In this document: in pieces, positions 25,154-33,373 of the stretch
Position numbering within the stretch: the first letter of the stretch is position 1
How the letters are laid out: every line of letters begins with the position of its first letter
Source of the DNA: an uncultured Pelagibacteraceae bacterium
GTDB taxonomy: Bacteria > Pseudomonadota > Alphaproteobacteria > Pelagibacterales > Pelagibacteraceae
Reading direction: 5' to 3'
DNA: 64,000 bases
NCBI GenBank assembly: GCA_902547535.1
Contig: CACCOB010000003.1
Span: 1 to 64,000, forward strand
The notes under the pieces: model-generated
What the model was told of the DNA's origin: nothing
Databases searched by the model: none
Seen by the model: only the letters and a program-made list of their open reading frames with translations
Translations under genes and position numbers: made by a program

Positions 25154-25857
25154 AATCTATCTAATCCTTTATTCTTAATTTTTATCAGTTCTGTATTATA
25201 TTTCATCAAAAATATCAAAAGTGAAAAAAGTGCAAATGCCGCAGTCATTATTCCCAAAGGAAGCAGCATTGATGAATGAATTGAAGTCTCTTTAAGTAGA
25301 TTTATTGAAGCTGGTTGATGAAGAGTAGACCACCAATCAACAGAAAATTTGATTATTGGAACATTAATAACTCCAATTATAGCAATATATGAACTTAATT
25401 TTACAGCTTTATCCTCTGTTCCTGCAATTCTCCAGGACAAAATAAACATTAAATAAAACACTGCCAATAATAACATGGATGTAATTCTTGCATCCCATGC
25501 CCACCACGTTCCCCAGGTAGGTTTCCCCCATATTGATCCTGTTACTAGAGCAATTATGTTGAAGACAAATCCTGACGGAGCTAAACTTTTAGTAATTAGT
25601 GAAAAATTTTTATTTTTAAAAATAATAATACCAAAAGATAAAACTGATATTAAAGAAAAAACTCCTAATGAGATCCAAGCGGCAGGAACATGTACATACA
25701 TAATTCTAACGGAGTCACTTTGTTTATAATCCTCTGGTGAAAGGATTAAAGCTTCAATAAGTCCAAGAATTAAGATTAAAATAAATACGATGAAAACAAA
25801 TTTTTGAGATCTATTGATAATCTGAATTAGGTTTGTTGGTTTAATATAATTTAACAT
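25150..25857 (-). CDS. ccmC: Heme handling protein CcmC
   Basis: Polytopic membrane protein that loads heme onto CcmE. The 235-residue product has about six helices and the WWD motif WGTWWAWDARITSML at about 115-129, flanked by conserved histidines (MYVHVPAAW near 53 and WWSTLHQPAS near 176). It is the first gene of ccmC-D-E-F-G-H. The usual partners ccmA and ccmB (the ABC transporter part) are not in this window. The 186-bp region upstream holds hairpins and small frames described separately. Confidence 0.95.
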   Translation of the reverse strand: MLNYIKPTNLIQIINRSQKFVFIVFILILILGLIEALILSPEDYKQSDSVRIMYVHVPAAWISLGVFSLISVLSFGIIIFKNKNFSLITKSLAPSGFVFNIIALVTGSIWGKPTWGTWWAWDARITSMLLLAVFYLMFILSWRIAGTEDKAVKLSSYIAIIGVINVPIIKFSVDWWSTLHQPASINLLKETSIHSSMLLPLGIMTAAFALFSLLIFLMKYNTELIKIKNKGLDRL

Positions 25858-25900
25858 TTTTTTAGTTATCTATATCAAATTAAAAAATTTTGAAAATTTT

Positions 25901-26051
25901 TATACTAAGTTATTCTGACCAAGAACACAGAGGGAGATAAATAAATGGATAAATTAAGCATCCTTGGTCAAAATATCTAAATATCTTAACCTTCATGTAT
26001 GTCGAAGATTTGCACGAAATGTGGTTAAATGATGTAATTTTGTCTAGTTAG
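25901..26051 (+). other. Candidate small RNA / mini-ORF region between hspQ and ccmC
   Basis: A 186-bp gap separates two minus-strand genes. On the plus strand, TATACT (25901-25906) could be a -10. The expected start is followed at once by an 8-bp perfect stem TGACCAAG/CTTGGTCA (25916-25923 with 25963-25970) whose loop contains AGGGAG (25931-25936) and, 8 nt later, ATG of an 11-codon frame MDKLSILGQNI (25945-25980). A second imperfect stem TTAACC/GGTTAA (25986-25991 with 26023-26028) overlaps an 18-codon frame starting at 25995 and ending at 26051, inside the hspQ 3' end. On the minus strand the same pairings would form the ccmC leader. Function unknown; either strand is possible. Confidence 0.4.
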
Positions 26052-26364
26052 AGGGCTTGAAGTAACTGGAGCCTCTTTTTCCTGAAAATATTTCATTAAT
26101 TAAAGGGTGTTTAATGGGCTCATCAGAATCGTCTACTAATAGATTTTGCTCCGATACATATGCTTCGTATGTTATTTCATCATTCTCAGCCAACAAATGA
26201 TAGAAAGGTTGGTCTTTTCTAGGTCTAACGTTTTTTGGTATAGATTGATACCACTCCTCTGAGTTATTAAACTCAAAATCGACATCATAAATTACACCTC
26301 TAAAGTCGAAGTGCTTATGTTTTACAACATCTCCAATTGAAAATTTTCCTTTTTGAATAGTCAC
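26044..26364 (-). CDS. hspQ: HspQ-family protein (hemimethylated DNA-binding / YccV-like)
   Basis: Small heat-shock-associated factor; in enterobacteria HspQ modulates Lon protease specificity, and older annotation calls it a hemimethylated-DNA-binding protein. The 106-residue product has KFSIGDVVKHKHFDFRGVI at the N-terminus, the DQPFYHLLAEN core, YEAYVSEQNL, and a C-terminal HPLINEIF, all family signatures. Length is normal. It has no operon partner: ccmC lies 186 bp downstream and yciB is divergent. Confidence 0.9.
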   Translation of the reverse strand: MTIQKGKFSIGDVVKHKHFDFRGVIYDVDFEFNNSEEWYQSIPKNVRPRKDQPFYHLLAENDEITYEAYVSEQNLLVDDSDEPIKHPLINEIFSGKRGSSYFKPSN

Positions 26365-26441
26365 AAGATAAATATGGATATTTAAAAATAAAAATCAATA
26401 AAAAAAATATAATTGTTTAATTATTCTGCTATTATGTAGCA

Positions 26442-26993
26442 GTGAATAAATCTGTTTTAAAATTTGTTACTGATTTAGGACCCTTAGTAATATTTTTTTA
26501 TTTTTATTATAATAATGATAAAAACTTAATTGTTGCAATACCTCCACTTATAGTTGCAACTATCATAGCAGTTTTGATTATGTGGATTGTTGAAAAGACA
26601 ATTCCAAAAGTACCACTTATAAGTGGGATATTGATTACATTATTTGGTGGTTTAACAATTTATTTTGATGATCCTATTTTTATTTACATGAAGCCAACAA
26701 TAATAAATATTTTGTTTGGTCTTGCATTAATGTTTGGGAAATACTTCACGAATGAACCAGTTTTAAAAAAATTGCTTGGGAAATCTATGCCTTTAAGTGA
26801 TGAAGGATGGGAGATTTTAAATAAAAGATGGACATACTTCTTTTTTGGACTAGCCATATTGAATGAAATAATATGGAGAACTCAATCTGAAGAATTCTGG
26901 GTTAACTTTAAAGTTTGGGGAATGTTACCTATAACCTTTATTTTTACTGCTTTTCAAATTGGTCTAATTAACAAACATAAATTAAATGAATAG
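26442..26993 (+). CDS. yciB: Inner-membrane septation protein A homologue (YciB/IspZ)
   Basis: Polytopic membrane protein of the YciB/intracellular septation A family, linked to cell-envelope integrity and division. The 183-residue product has about five helices and the family signatures DLGPLVIFFYFYY, KPTIINILFGLALMFGK, and LNKRWTYFFFGLAILNEIIWR. The start is GTG; the only nearby ATG upstream is followed at once by a stop. It overlaps the downstream DUF2794 gene by 8 bp. In alphaproteobacteria the gene is often next to ftsY or ccm genes. Confidence 0.9.
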   Translation: MNKSVLKFVTDLGPLVIFFYFYYNNDKNLIVAIPPLIVATIIAVLIMWIVEKTIPKVPLISGILITLFGGLTIYFDDPIFIYMKPTIINILFGLALMFGKYFTNEPVLKKLLGKSMPLSDEGWEILNKRWTYFFFGLAILNEIIWRTQSEEFWVNFKVWGMLPITFIFTAFQIGLINKHKLNE

Positions 26994-27324
26994 AAACTTA
27001 AAACTAGTAGTAAATAATATAAAAAAAGATGAAAACAAAAAACTTTTTTTTGAAAGAACTGAGTTAAAAATTATTTTAGATCTTTACGCAAAAATGGTTT
27101 CCTCTGGTAATTGGAAAGACTATGGTCTTTCTATTTCAGGAAAGCAGGTAAGTTTCAGCGTTTTTAAAAATGCAGCTGAAAAAGCGATTTATAAAATTTG
27201 TAAAAATTTTAAACCATCAAATAAAAATCTTAAATATTTAATTACAGATACTAATGGCAAAATTTTAAAAAATTCTTACGATTTAAAAATACTTTTAAAT
27301 AAAGTTGATTGGAAAAAAATTTAG
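26986..27324 (+). CDS. DUF2794 family protein
   Basis: Alphaproteobacterial conserved protein of unknown function, 112 residues, cytoplasmic. Recognised from F-E-R-T-E-L-K-I-I-L-D-L-Y-A-K-M-V followed by GNWKDYGL and FSVFKNAAEKAIYKICK, which match the DUF2794 pattern as I remember it (F-x-R-x-E-L ... MV-x-x-G-x-W-R-D-Y ... F-S-V-F-R). It is coupled to yciB by an 8-bp overlap and ends 3 bp before the convergent Bax-inhibitor-like gene. Confidence 0.78.
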   Translation: MNRNLKLVVNNIKKDENKKLFFERTELKIILDLYAKMVSSGNWKDYGLSISGKQVSFSVFKNAAEKAIYKICKNFKPSNKNLKYLITDTNGKILKNSYDLKILLNKVDWKKI

Positions 27325-27327
27325 GCC

Positions 27328-28086
27328 TTATCTTCTTTGACCAAATAACCTTAATAGCATTATAAAAAGATTTATAAAGTCTAGGTATAAAGTTAGGGCA
27401 CCCATTACCGCTTTTTTACCCATTAACTCACCGCTGTCAGATGCAGCATACATATTTTTGATCTTTTGCGTATCGTATGCAGTTAAACCAACAAATACCA
27501 AAACACCAATTATTGATATTGCGAAATACATCATTGATGATTTCAAGAATATATTGACTATTGATGCAATTATAATTCCTATCAAACCCATCATTAAAAA
27601 AGATCCCATTTTTGTTAAGTCTCTTTTTGTTGTATAACCATAAATACTCATAGCACCAAAAGTTGCTGAAGAAATAAAGAATACTCTTGTTACGCTTAAA
27701 CCTGTGTAAATTAATAAAATTGAGGAAAGTGATAATCCCATTAAAGCTGCAAATACCCAAAAAGTAGTTTGAGCCCTAGATGCACTCATTTTATTAATGC
27801 CAAAGCTCATGTAGAATACAATCCCTAGAGGAGCCAACATAACAATCCATTTCAATCCAGATAAATAAATTGCACTTCCGAATTCAGTCAGTCCAACAAT
27901 CGCACCATTTGGGTCTGTTACAACAGACATTTTAAACGATAAAAGTGCAATTATACCAGTAAGTAATACACCGGTTGCCATATAATTATAGACTTTTAAC
28001 ATGTAGGCTCTTAGGCCTTCATCCATAACAACTGTTTGTTTGGCTGTAGTTGCTTTTCTTAGAATATTTTCTTTATTGAATTCCAT
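27328..28086 (-). CDS. Bax inhibitor-1 / YccA family membrane protein
   Basis: Seven-helix membrane protein of the TMBIM/BI-1 family; bacterial members include pH-sensitive calcium leak channels and the FtsH-associated YccA. The 252-residue product has YNYMATGVLLTG near the first helix, AAPLG/APLGIVF-type helices, and the C-terminal signature LTAYDTQKIKNMY followed by ALTLYLDFINLFIMLLRLFG. The paired acidic residues proposed as pH sensors fall in TAYDTQ and LYLDFIN. It is monocistronic and divergent from the aldo/keto reductase. Confidence 0.92.
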   Translation of the reverse strand: MEFNKENILRKATTAKQTVVMDEGLRAYMLKVYNYMATGVLLTGIIALLSFKMSVVTDPNGAIVGLTEFGSAIYLSGLKWIVMLAPLGIVFYMSFGINKMSASRAQTTFWVFAALMGLSLSSILLIYTGLSVTRVFFISSATFGAMSIYGYTTKRDLTKMGSFLMMGLIGIIIASIVNIFLKSSMMYFAISIIGVLVFVGLTAYDTQKIKNMYAASDSGELMGKKAVMGALTLYLDFINLFIMLLRLFGQRR

Positions 28087-28162
28087 AATATTTATATAAG
28101 TTTTTTTTTTGAGATTTTCAAGTCGTCAAAATAAATGTAACAAACATTACGTATAACTGAGC

Positions 28163-29197
28163 ATGAATTATAAAAAACTAGGAAATACAGACCTAAATGT
28201 AAGTACAATTTGTCTCGGGACTATGACTTGGGGTGAACAAAATACCCAAAATGAAGCATTTGAACAAATGGATTACTCTTTAGATAATGGAGTAAATTTT
28301 TGGGACACAGCAGAGATATACTCTGTGCCTCCAAAAGCTGAAACTTATGGCCTAACAGAAAATATAATTGGAAATTGGTTTCAAAAAACAAAAAAGAGAA
28401 GTCAAATAATTTTGGCTTCGAAAGTCGCAGGACCCAGTAGAAAATATGTAAGAAATGGAGAGAATAGTTTTGCTGGTAAAAACCTAGAGATAGCGCTAAA
28501 TGAAAGTTTAAAGCGATTGAAAACTGACTATATAGATTTGTATCAATTACACTGGCCAGAGAGAAACTCAAATTATTTTGGAAGATTAAATTATGAACAC
28601 AAAGAAAATCATTGGAACAAATTTGAGGAAGTTTTAGTTAATTTAAAGAAATTCATTGAACAGGGAAAAATAAGATATATAGGATTATCAAATGAAACTC
28701 CTTGGGGAGTGATGAATTATCTCCAACTTACAAAAGATAAGAATCTACCAAGAATGATGTCAATTCAAAATCCTTACAGTTTATTAAACAGAACTTATGA
28801 AATAGGGTTGGCCGAAGTATCTATTAGAGAAAATATAGGATGTTTAGCTTACGCGCCATTAGCTAGTGGTTATTTAAGCGGTAAATATAGAAACAATCAA
28901 TTTCCAAAAGGGTCAAGAATGGAGAGGGATTTTGATTTTTGGACAAGATATAGAAAACCAAATATGGAAAACGCTGTTGAGGATTATTACAAAATCAGCA
29001 AAAAATATAAACTTGATATGAGCCAGATGTCTATAAAATTTTGCGAATTACAAGATTTTATGACAAGTGTAATAATAGGAGCAACTACGATGGAGCAGTT
29101 GAAAACTAACGTAGAAAGTGTAAAAGTGAATCTTGATAGTGAGGTAATTAAAGAAATAAATGATGTACAAAAGAAATATCCTAATCCATGTCCATAA
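28163..29197 (+). CDS. Aldo/keto reductase (Tas-like)
   Basis: NADPH-dependent TIM-barrel reductase of the aldo/keto reductase family, 344 residues. The catalytic tetrad is visible: Asp48 and Tyr53 in FWDTAEIYSVPP, Lys87 in ASKVAG, and His130 in LYQLHWPERN. CLGTMTWGEQNTQ at the start and TYGLTENIIGNW are typical of the Tas/YgdS subgroup. Physiological substrate unknown. It overlaps the IalB-like gene by 10 bp, and argG follows without a gap, so it heads a plus-strand operon of mixed function. Confidence 0.9.
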   Translation: MNYKKLGNTDLNVSTICLGTMTWGEQNTQNEAFEQMDYSLDNGVNFWDTAEIYSVPPKAETYGLTENIIGNWFQKTKKRSQIILASKVAGPSRKYVRNGENSFAGKNLEIALNESLKRLKTDYIDLYQLHWPERNSNYFGRLNYEHKENHWNKFEEVLVNLKKFIEQGKIRYIGLSNETPWGVMNYLQLTKDKNLPRMMSIQNPYSLLNRTYEIGLAEVSIRENIGCLAYAPLASGYLSGKYRNNQFPKGSRMERDFDFWTRYRKPNMENAVEDYYKISKKYKLDMSQMSIKFCELQDFMTSVIIGATTMEQLKTNVESVKVNLDSEVIKEINDVQKKYPNPCP

Positions 29198-29700
29198 TTA
29201 AAAAGTTATTTTTAAAAACACTTATATTAACAGTATTTATAATCACATCTGTTCAATCAGAAGACTTAACAAAGTTAGGTACTTTTAAAGATTGGAATGC
29301 TGTTGCAGTTTTTAATGAAACTGGAAAAATCTGTTTTGCTTATTCGATACCAGTAAGCCAGTCTCCTAAAGCAAGCAGCAGAGAAGCAAGATTATTTGTA
29401 TCCTTTAGACCTGAGGATAAGATTTCAGATGAAGTGAGCATAACTTCTGGTTATGACTTTAATGTTCAAAATGCAATATTAGCTACATCTGGAAAATCAA
29501 AATTTGAGTTTGACTTACCACAAAATAAATTTGCATGGATTTCAAGCGGAAAAACAGAGCAAAAAATTATTAAAAGAATGAAAAAGGCCTCAAGGCTGAT
29601 GATAACAGCCTACAAACAAAGTGGCACAAGAACTACAGATGACTATTCATTGATGGGTTTTACCAAAGCTTATAACGCTGCAAAAAAAAGCTGCACTTAA
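29188..29700 (+). CDS. Exported IalB-family protein
   Basis: Periplasmic protein resembling invasion-associated locus B (IalB), common in alphaproteobacteria including free-living ones; the biochemical function is unknown. The 170-residue precursor has a signal peptide ending near SVQS (about residue 24). The mature part carries the FKDWNAV start, a Cys in GKICFAYSIP, RPEDKISDEVSITSGY, and the family's closing TDDYSLMGFTKAYNAAKKSC, with a second Cys likely disulfide-bonded to the first. The start codon overlaps the aldo/keto reductase, and its stop abuts the argG ATG. Confidence 0.8.
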   Translation: MSIIKKLFLKTLILTVFIITSVQSEDLTKLGTFKDWNAVAVFNETGKICFAYSIPVSQSPKASSREARLFVSFRPEDKISDEVSITSGYDFNVQNAILATSGKSKFEFDLPQNKFAWISSGKTEQKIIKRMKKASRLMITAYKQSGTRTTDDYSLMGFTKAYNAAKKSCT

Positions 29701-30885
29701 ATGAAAAAACAAAAGAAGATTGTACTCGCCTATTCAGGTGGTTTGGATACGTCTATCATTCTTAAATGGCTTCAAGAAAATTATGATGCTGAAGTTATAG
29801 CATACACTGCTGATGTTGGGCAGGAAATGGATAAAAAAAAAATAATTAAGAATGCAAAAAAATTGGGAGTTAAAAAAATCATAATTCAAGATCTAAAAAA
29901 CATTTTTGTTAAAGATTATGTGTATCCTATGATAAGAGGTCATGCTCTTTATGAGGGTGTTTATTTATTAGGGACATCCATTGCAAGACCACTGATTGCA
30001 AAAGATCAAATCAGGGTTGCTAAAAAATTTAATGCTTATGCTGTCTCACATGGTTCGACAGGAAAAGGAAATGATCAAGTTAGATTTGAATTGGGATATC
30101 ATTACTTTGGTCCTAAAATTAAAATAATTGCGCCATGGAGAATTTGGAAATTAAAATCAAGAACAGACCTAATTAATTATGCAAAAAAACATGGAATACC
30201 CATTCCAAAAGATAAAAAAGGTGCACCACCTTTCTCAGTTGATGATAATTTATTTCATACTTCAACAGAGGGAAAAGTTTTAGAAAATCCTAAAAATTCT
30301 GCACCTGAATTTATTTTTCAAAGAACAACTTCTCCTGAAAAGGCTCCAAATATACCAAGCTTTATTACTATTAATTACAAAAATGGTGACCCTGTTGGTT
30401 TAAATGGAAAAAAATTATCTCCAGCAAAAGTTTTGGATAAATTAAATCAATTAGCTGGAAGAAATGGAATAGGAAGAGTGGATTTAGTCGAGAATAGATT
30501 TATTGGAATAAAGTCTAGAGGTGTTTATGAAACTCCTGGAGGAACACTGTTACTTCTTGCTCACAGAGCAATTGAATCTGTTACTCTAGACAAAAATACA
30601 ATGCATAAAAAAGATGAGATTATGCCCAGATATGCAGAGCTTGTTTACAATGGCTATTGGTACTCAAAGGAAAGATTTAAACTACAAAAAATTGTTGATT
30701 CAAAGAGAAATAAAGTAAATGGATCAGTAAAACTTAAACTTTATAAAGGAAATATTACAATTCAATCAAGACAAACTTCCAGTAATGCTTACTCGATGAA
30801 AAAAGTTTCTTTCGAAGAAAATAAAACTTTTAATAAATCAAATGTAGAAAGATTTATTAACTTTCATAAAAGAAAATTAAGATAA
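29701..30885 (+). CDS. argG: Argininosuccinate synthase
   Basis: Condenses citrulline and aspartate with ATP to argininosuccinate, the penultimate step of arginine synthesis; cytoplasmic. The 394-residue product has the PP-loop AYSGGLDTS (about 10-18), YTADVGQE, the citrulline/ATP loop SHGSTGKGNDQVRFE, and GRVDLVENRFIGIKSRG. Length and spacing are those of type I ArgG. The ATG immediately follows the IalB stop codon, so it depends on readthrough from upstream genes. argH is not nearby. Confidence 0.96.
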   Translation: MKKQKKIVLAYSGGLDTSIILKWLQENYDAEVIAYTADVGQEMDKKKIIKNAKKLGVKKIIIQDLKNIFVKDYVYPMIRGHALYEGVYLLGTSIARPLIAKDQIRVAKKFNAYAVSHGSTGKGNDQVRFELGYHYFGPKIKIIAPWRIWKLKSRTDLINYAKKHGIPIPKDKKGAPPFSVDDNLFHTSTEGKVLENPKNSAPEFIFQRTTSPEKAPNIPSFITINYKNGDPVGLNGKKLSPAKVLDKLNQLAGRNGIGRVDLVENRFIGIKSRGVYETPGGTLLLLAHRAIESVTLDKNTMHKKDEIMPRYAELVYNGYWYSKERFKLQKIVDSKRNKVNGSVKLKLYKGNITIQSRQTSSNAYSMKKVSFEENKTFNKSNVERFINFHKRKLR

Positions 30886-30891
30886 AAAAAA

Positions 30892-32034
30892 ATGGAATTT
30901 AAAACTACAAGAGCTTCGGCTATTGAGAAATTAGATAATTTTATTAAAAATAGTCTCGGAGAGTATTCAAAACTAAGAAATTTTGATTTTGGTCCCGATA
31001 AAAGATCAAATACATCTTGCTTATCACCATATTTTACACATGGAGTTATTAATGAAAAAGAAGTGATTAATAAGTCACTAGAAAAATTTTCCTTTTCAAA
31101 AAATGAAAAATTTATTCAAGAGGTTTTGTGGCGGACATATTGGAAAGGTTGGTTGGAACTAAGATCAGGAGTTTGGGATGATTATTTATTAGATTTAAAA
31201 AGAATAAAAAAGGAATTTAAAGATAATAAAAATTACTTAAATGCCATTGAAGGTAACACTGAAATTGAATGCTTCAATGAATGGGTAAATGAACTTAAGA
31301 CTTATAATTATTTGCATAATCATACCAGAATGTGGTTTGCGAGCATTTGGATATTTACACTAGACTTACCCTGGCAACTTGGTGCTGAATTTTTTATGCA
31401 ACACTTATATGATGGTGATACTGCATCTAATACGTTGAGCTGGCGTTGGGTTGCAGGTATTCAAACTCAAGGTAAACATTATCTTGCAAGTGAATGGAAT
31501 ATTAAAAAATTTACAAATAATAGATTTGAAAATATTAGACTTAATGAAAATGCACCTCCAATAATAAATGATAAAAATTATACTATTCTTCATAAAACTT
31601 TTGAAAATCCGATAAATATTGAAGAGAAAAACTTACTAGTTTTTGAAAATAACTTAGCATTTGAAATCACTGACTTTGCAATTCAAAAATTCAAAAAAAT
31701 AATTCTTATTAATAATAAAAATGAAAATAGAAATATTAAACTCAGTGAAAATGTAGTGAATTTTAAAGATAGTTTGATTGAGGAACAAAAGAAAAGGTTA
31801 GAGGAAAAATCAATTAATTGTGAGATTATTGATATAAACGAAATTAAAAACTTAGAAAGTTGTTACTGCCTTTATCCAACTGTTGGAGAAAATTTAGATT
31901 ATATAAATAAAAACTTGCTAAAAAATATTGAGTTTCTTTATAGAAAATTAGATCAAAATTCATGGAAGTTTTGTAACAAAGGTTTTTTTAACTTTAAAAA
32001 ATATATTCCTAAAATAGTTGAAAACCTTGAATAA
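30892..32034 (+). CDS. Photolyase/cryptochrome-like FAD-binding protein with atypical domain order
   Basis: The 380-residue protein starts directly with the helical FAD-binding domain of the photolyase family: LSPYFTHG at 44-51, EVLWRTYW at 77-84, LHNHTRMW at 141-148, and DGDTASNTLSWRWVAG at about 174-189, the flavin and nucleobase contact regions. The usual N-terminal antenna-binding alpha/beta domain is absent. Instead a C-terminal segment (about 235-360) looks alpha/beta-like (LLVFENNLAF, KIILINNK, CEIIDINEI, CYCLYPTVGE). That suggests a circularly permuted photolyase or a fusion with another Rossmann-like domain. It may be a DNA repair photolyase or a light sensor. It follows argG by 6 bp. 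Confidence 0.75.
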   Translation: MEFKTTRASAIEKLDNFIKNSLGEYSKLRNFDFGPDKRSNTSCLSPYFTHGVINEKEVINKSLEKFSFSKNEKFIQEVLWRTYWKGWLELRSGVWDDYLLDLKRIKKEFKDNKNYLNAIEGNTEIECFNEWVNELKTYNYLHNHTRMWFASIWIFTLDLPWQLGAEFFMQHLYDGDTASNTLSWRWVAGIQTQGKHYLASEWNIKKFTNNRFENIRLNENAPPIINDKNYTILHKTFENPINIEEKNLLVFENNLAFEITDFAIQKFKKIILINNKNENRNIKLSENVVNFKDSLIEEQKKRLEEKSINCEIIDINEIKNLESCYCLYPTVGENLDYINKNLLKNIEFLYRKLDQNSWKFCNKGFFNFKKYIPKIVENLE

Positions 32035-32075
32035 ATTATAATTGAAATTTTTTTAATTTATGAAATAAAAATATT

Positions 32076-32312
32076 ATGCAAAACCCACAAATATTAGAAT
32101 TAATTGAAAACTTAAAGGGAAGAAGAAACTACGAAGAAAAAAAAGCTTCTAAGCTAGGCTTTAACTCTCTTTATGCATATTTTGAAAACAAACTTTTGCA
32201 AGAAAAAACTGCTTTAGAAGAAAGTGCAAGAGAGCTAGAAATAGCTAAAGCTGAAGAAAAATTATTAAAAGAAGAAAAAAGTAAGCCAAAGAAAACTTGC
32301 GGCTGTTGTTAA
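32076..32312 (+). CDS. Small charged protein with C-terminal CGCC motif
   Basis: 78 residues, hydrophilic, very rich in Glu and Lys, predicted mostly helical (EKKASKLGF then a run of ALEESARELEIAKAEEKLL), ending KKTCGCC. The terminal three-cysteine cluster after a lysine linker could bind a metal or carry a lipid or redox modification. I do not recognise the family. The ATG is preceded by AT-rich sequence without a clear Shine-Dalgarno; the 41-bp gap from the photolyase-like gene is compatible with cotranscription. Its stop overlaps the convergent hydrolase gene by 4 bp. Composition and codon use match its neighbours. Confidence 0.65.
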   Translation: MQNPQILELIENLKGRRNYEEKKASKLGFNSLYAYFENKLLQEKTALEESARELEIAKAEEKLLKEEKSKPKKTCGCC

Positions 32313-33367
32313 ATTCCTAAATTTTTTAAAGACTGAAATTCACCAATTCTAAAAATAATTGCATCTTCTTTTTTAAAACCATATTTTTCTGCATTATCTT
32401 TAAATCTAACAGGTGGCTCCATTATTGGTTCCAAAGATAAAACAAAAGTGCCCCAGTGCATCCCTAAAACTTTTTTACTTTTAAGATCTCTTGCAATACT
32501 TAAAGCCTCTTCAGGGTTGGTATGATAAGATGATTTATCTTTATTAGGTGATAATGGATAAAAATTATAAGCTCCAATATTAATGAGTGTTAAATCAATA
32601 GGTCCATATTTTTCACCTAACTCTTTATAAATATTTCCAACTCCAGTGTCACAAGCAAAGAGTATCTTTTTATCCTTGTACTCAATTAAAAAGCTTCCCC
32701 ATAAAGTTTTATTTGTATCTGTTAAGCTTCTTTTTGACCAGTGAACTGCTGGTAACAATGTTACTTTAAGGTCTTCATTAACTGTAATTTCATCATACCA
32801 ATCCATTTCCTTCACATCTTTGTAGCTATTTCGTATGAAATACTTTCCAAGCTTTAGTGGAAGTAAAACTTTTGCATCCTTAAAAGGAAATCTTCTAATT
32901 GTAGTCATATCTTGATGATCGTAATGATTGTGAGTTAGAAGAAATAAGTCTGTCTTAGGAATTTCATTTAAATCTAGAGCTGTTTTAACATATCTTTTTG
33001 GACCAAAAATTAGTGGACCTGCATTTTTTGAAAAGACAGGATCAGTTATAATTGTTGTATTTCCAAGCTTAATTAAGAAAGTTGCATGCCCAATCCAACC
33101 GACATAATCACCATTTTTTAAATTTTCTAAATTTGAAAGAACTCTTTTTTTATCAATGACATGATCCTTAGGAACAGACATATTAAGTTTTTTCTTTTCT
33201 TTGTTGAATACTTTAAAGGACCATTTGAAATTAGAATTTCTCTCGGGTGAGCCTTCGGGATTTCTAAAACTACCGTCTGGTAAGTGATGATAAGGTATTT
33301 TTTCCATAGCCAGTGACAAGTAATTATAGATAAAAAAAATAACAATTAAAATTGCTAACTTTGGCAA
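32309..33367 (-). CDS. Metallo-beta-lactamase fold hydrolase (UlaG / NAPE-PLD-like), exported or membrane-anchored
   Basis: Zinc-dependent hydrolase, 352 residues. An N-terminal hydrophobic segment (about 1-20) acts as signal peptide or anchor. The metal motif is LLTHNHYDHQDM with His146, His148, Asp150 and His151; further ligands lie in LLPAVHWS, FACDTG and MHWGTF. WIGHATFLIKLGNTTIITDPVFS is the beta-strand pair typical of the UlaG/NAPE-phospholipase D branch. The substrate could be a phosphodiester lipid or an N-acyl compound; this is not determinable here. It is followed, 6 bp away on the same strand, by folD upstream in transcription order. Confidence 0.85.
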   Translation of the reverse strand: MPKLAILIVIFFIYNYLSLAMEKIPYHHLPDGSFRNPEGSPERNSNFKWSFKVFNKEKKKLNMSVPKDHVIDKKRVLSNLENLKNGDYVGWIGHATFLIKLGNTTIITDPVFSKNAGPLIFGPKRYVKTALDLNEIPKTDLFLLTHNHYDHQDMTTIRRFPFKDAKVLLPLKLGKYFIRNSYKDVKEMDWYDEITVNEDLKVTLLPAVHWSKRSLTDTNKTLWGSFLIEYKDKKILFACDTGVGNIYKELGEKYGPIDLTLINIGAYNFYPLSPNKDKSSYHTNPEEALSIARDLKSKKVLGMHWGTFVLSLEPIMEPPVRFKDNAEKYGFKKEDAIIFRIGEFQSLKNLGI

Positions 33368-33373
33368 TTATCT

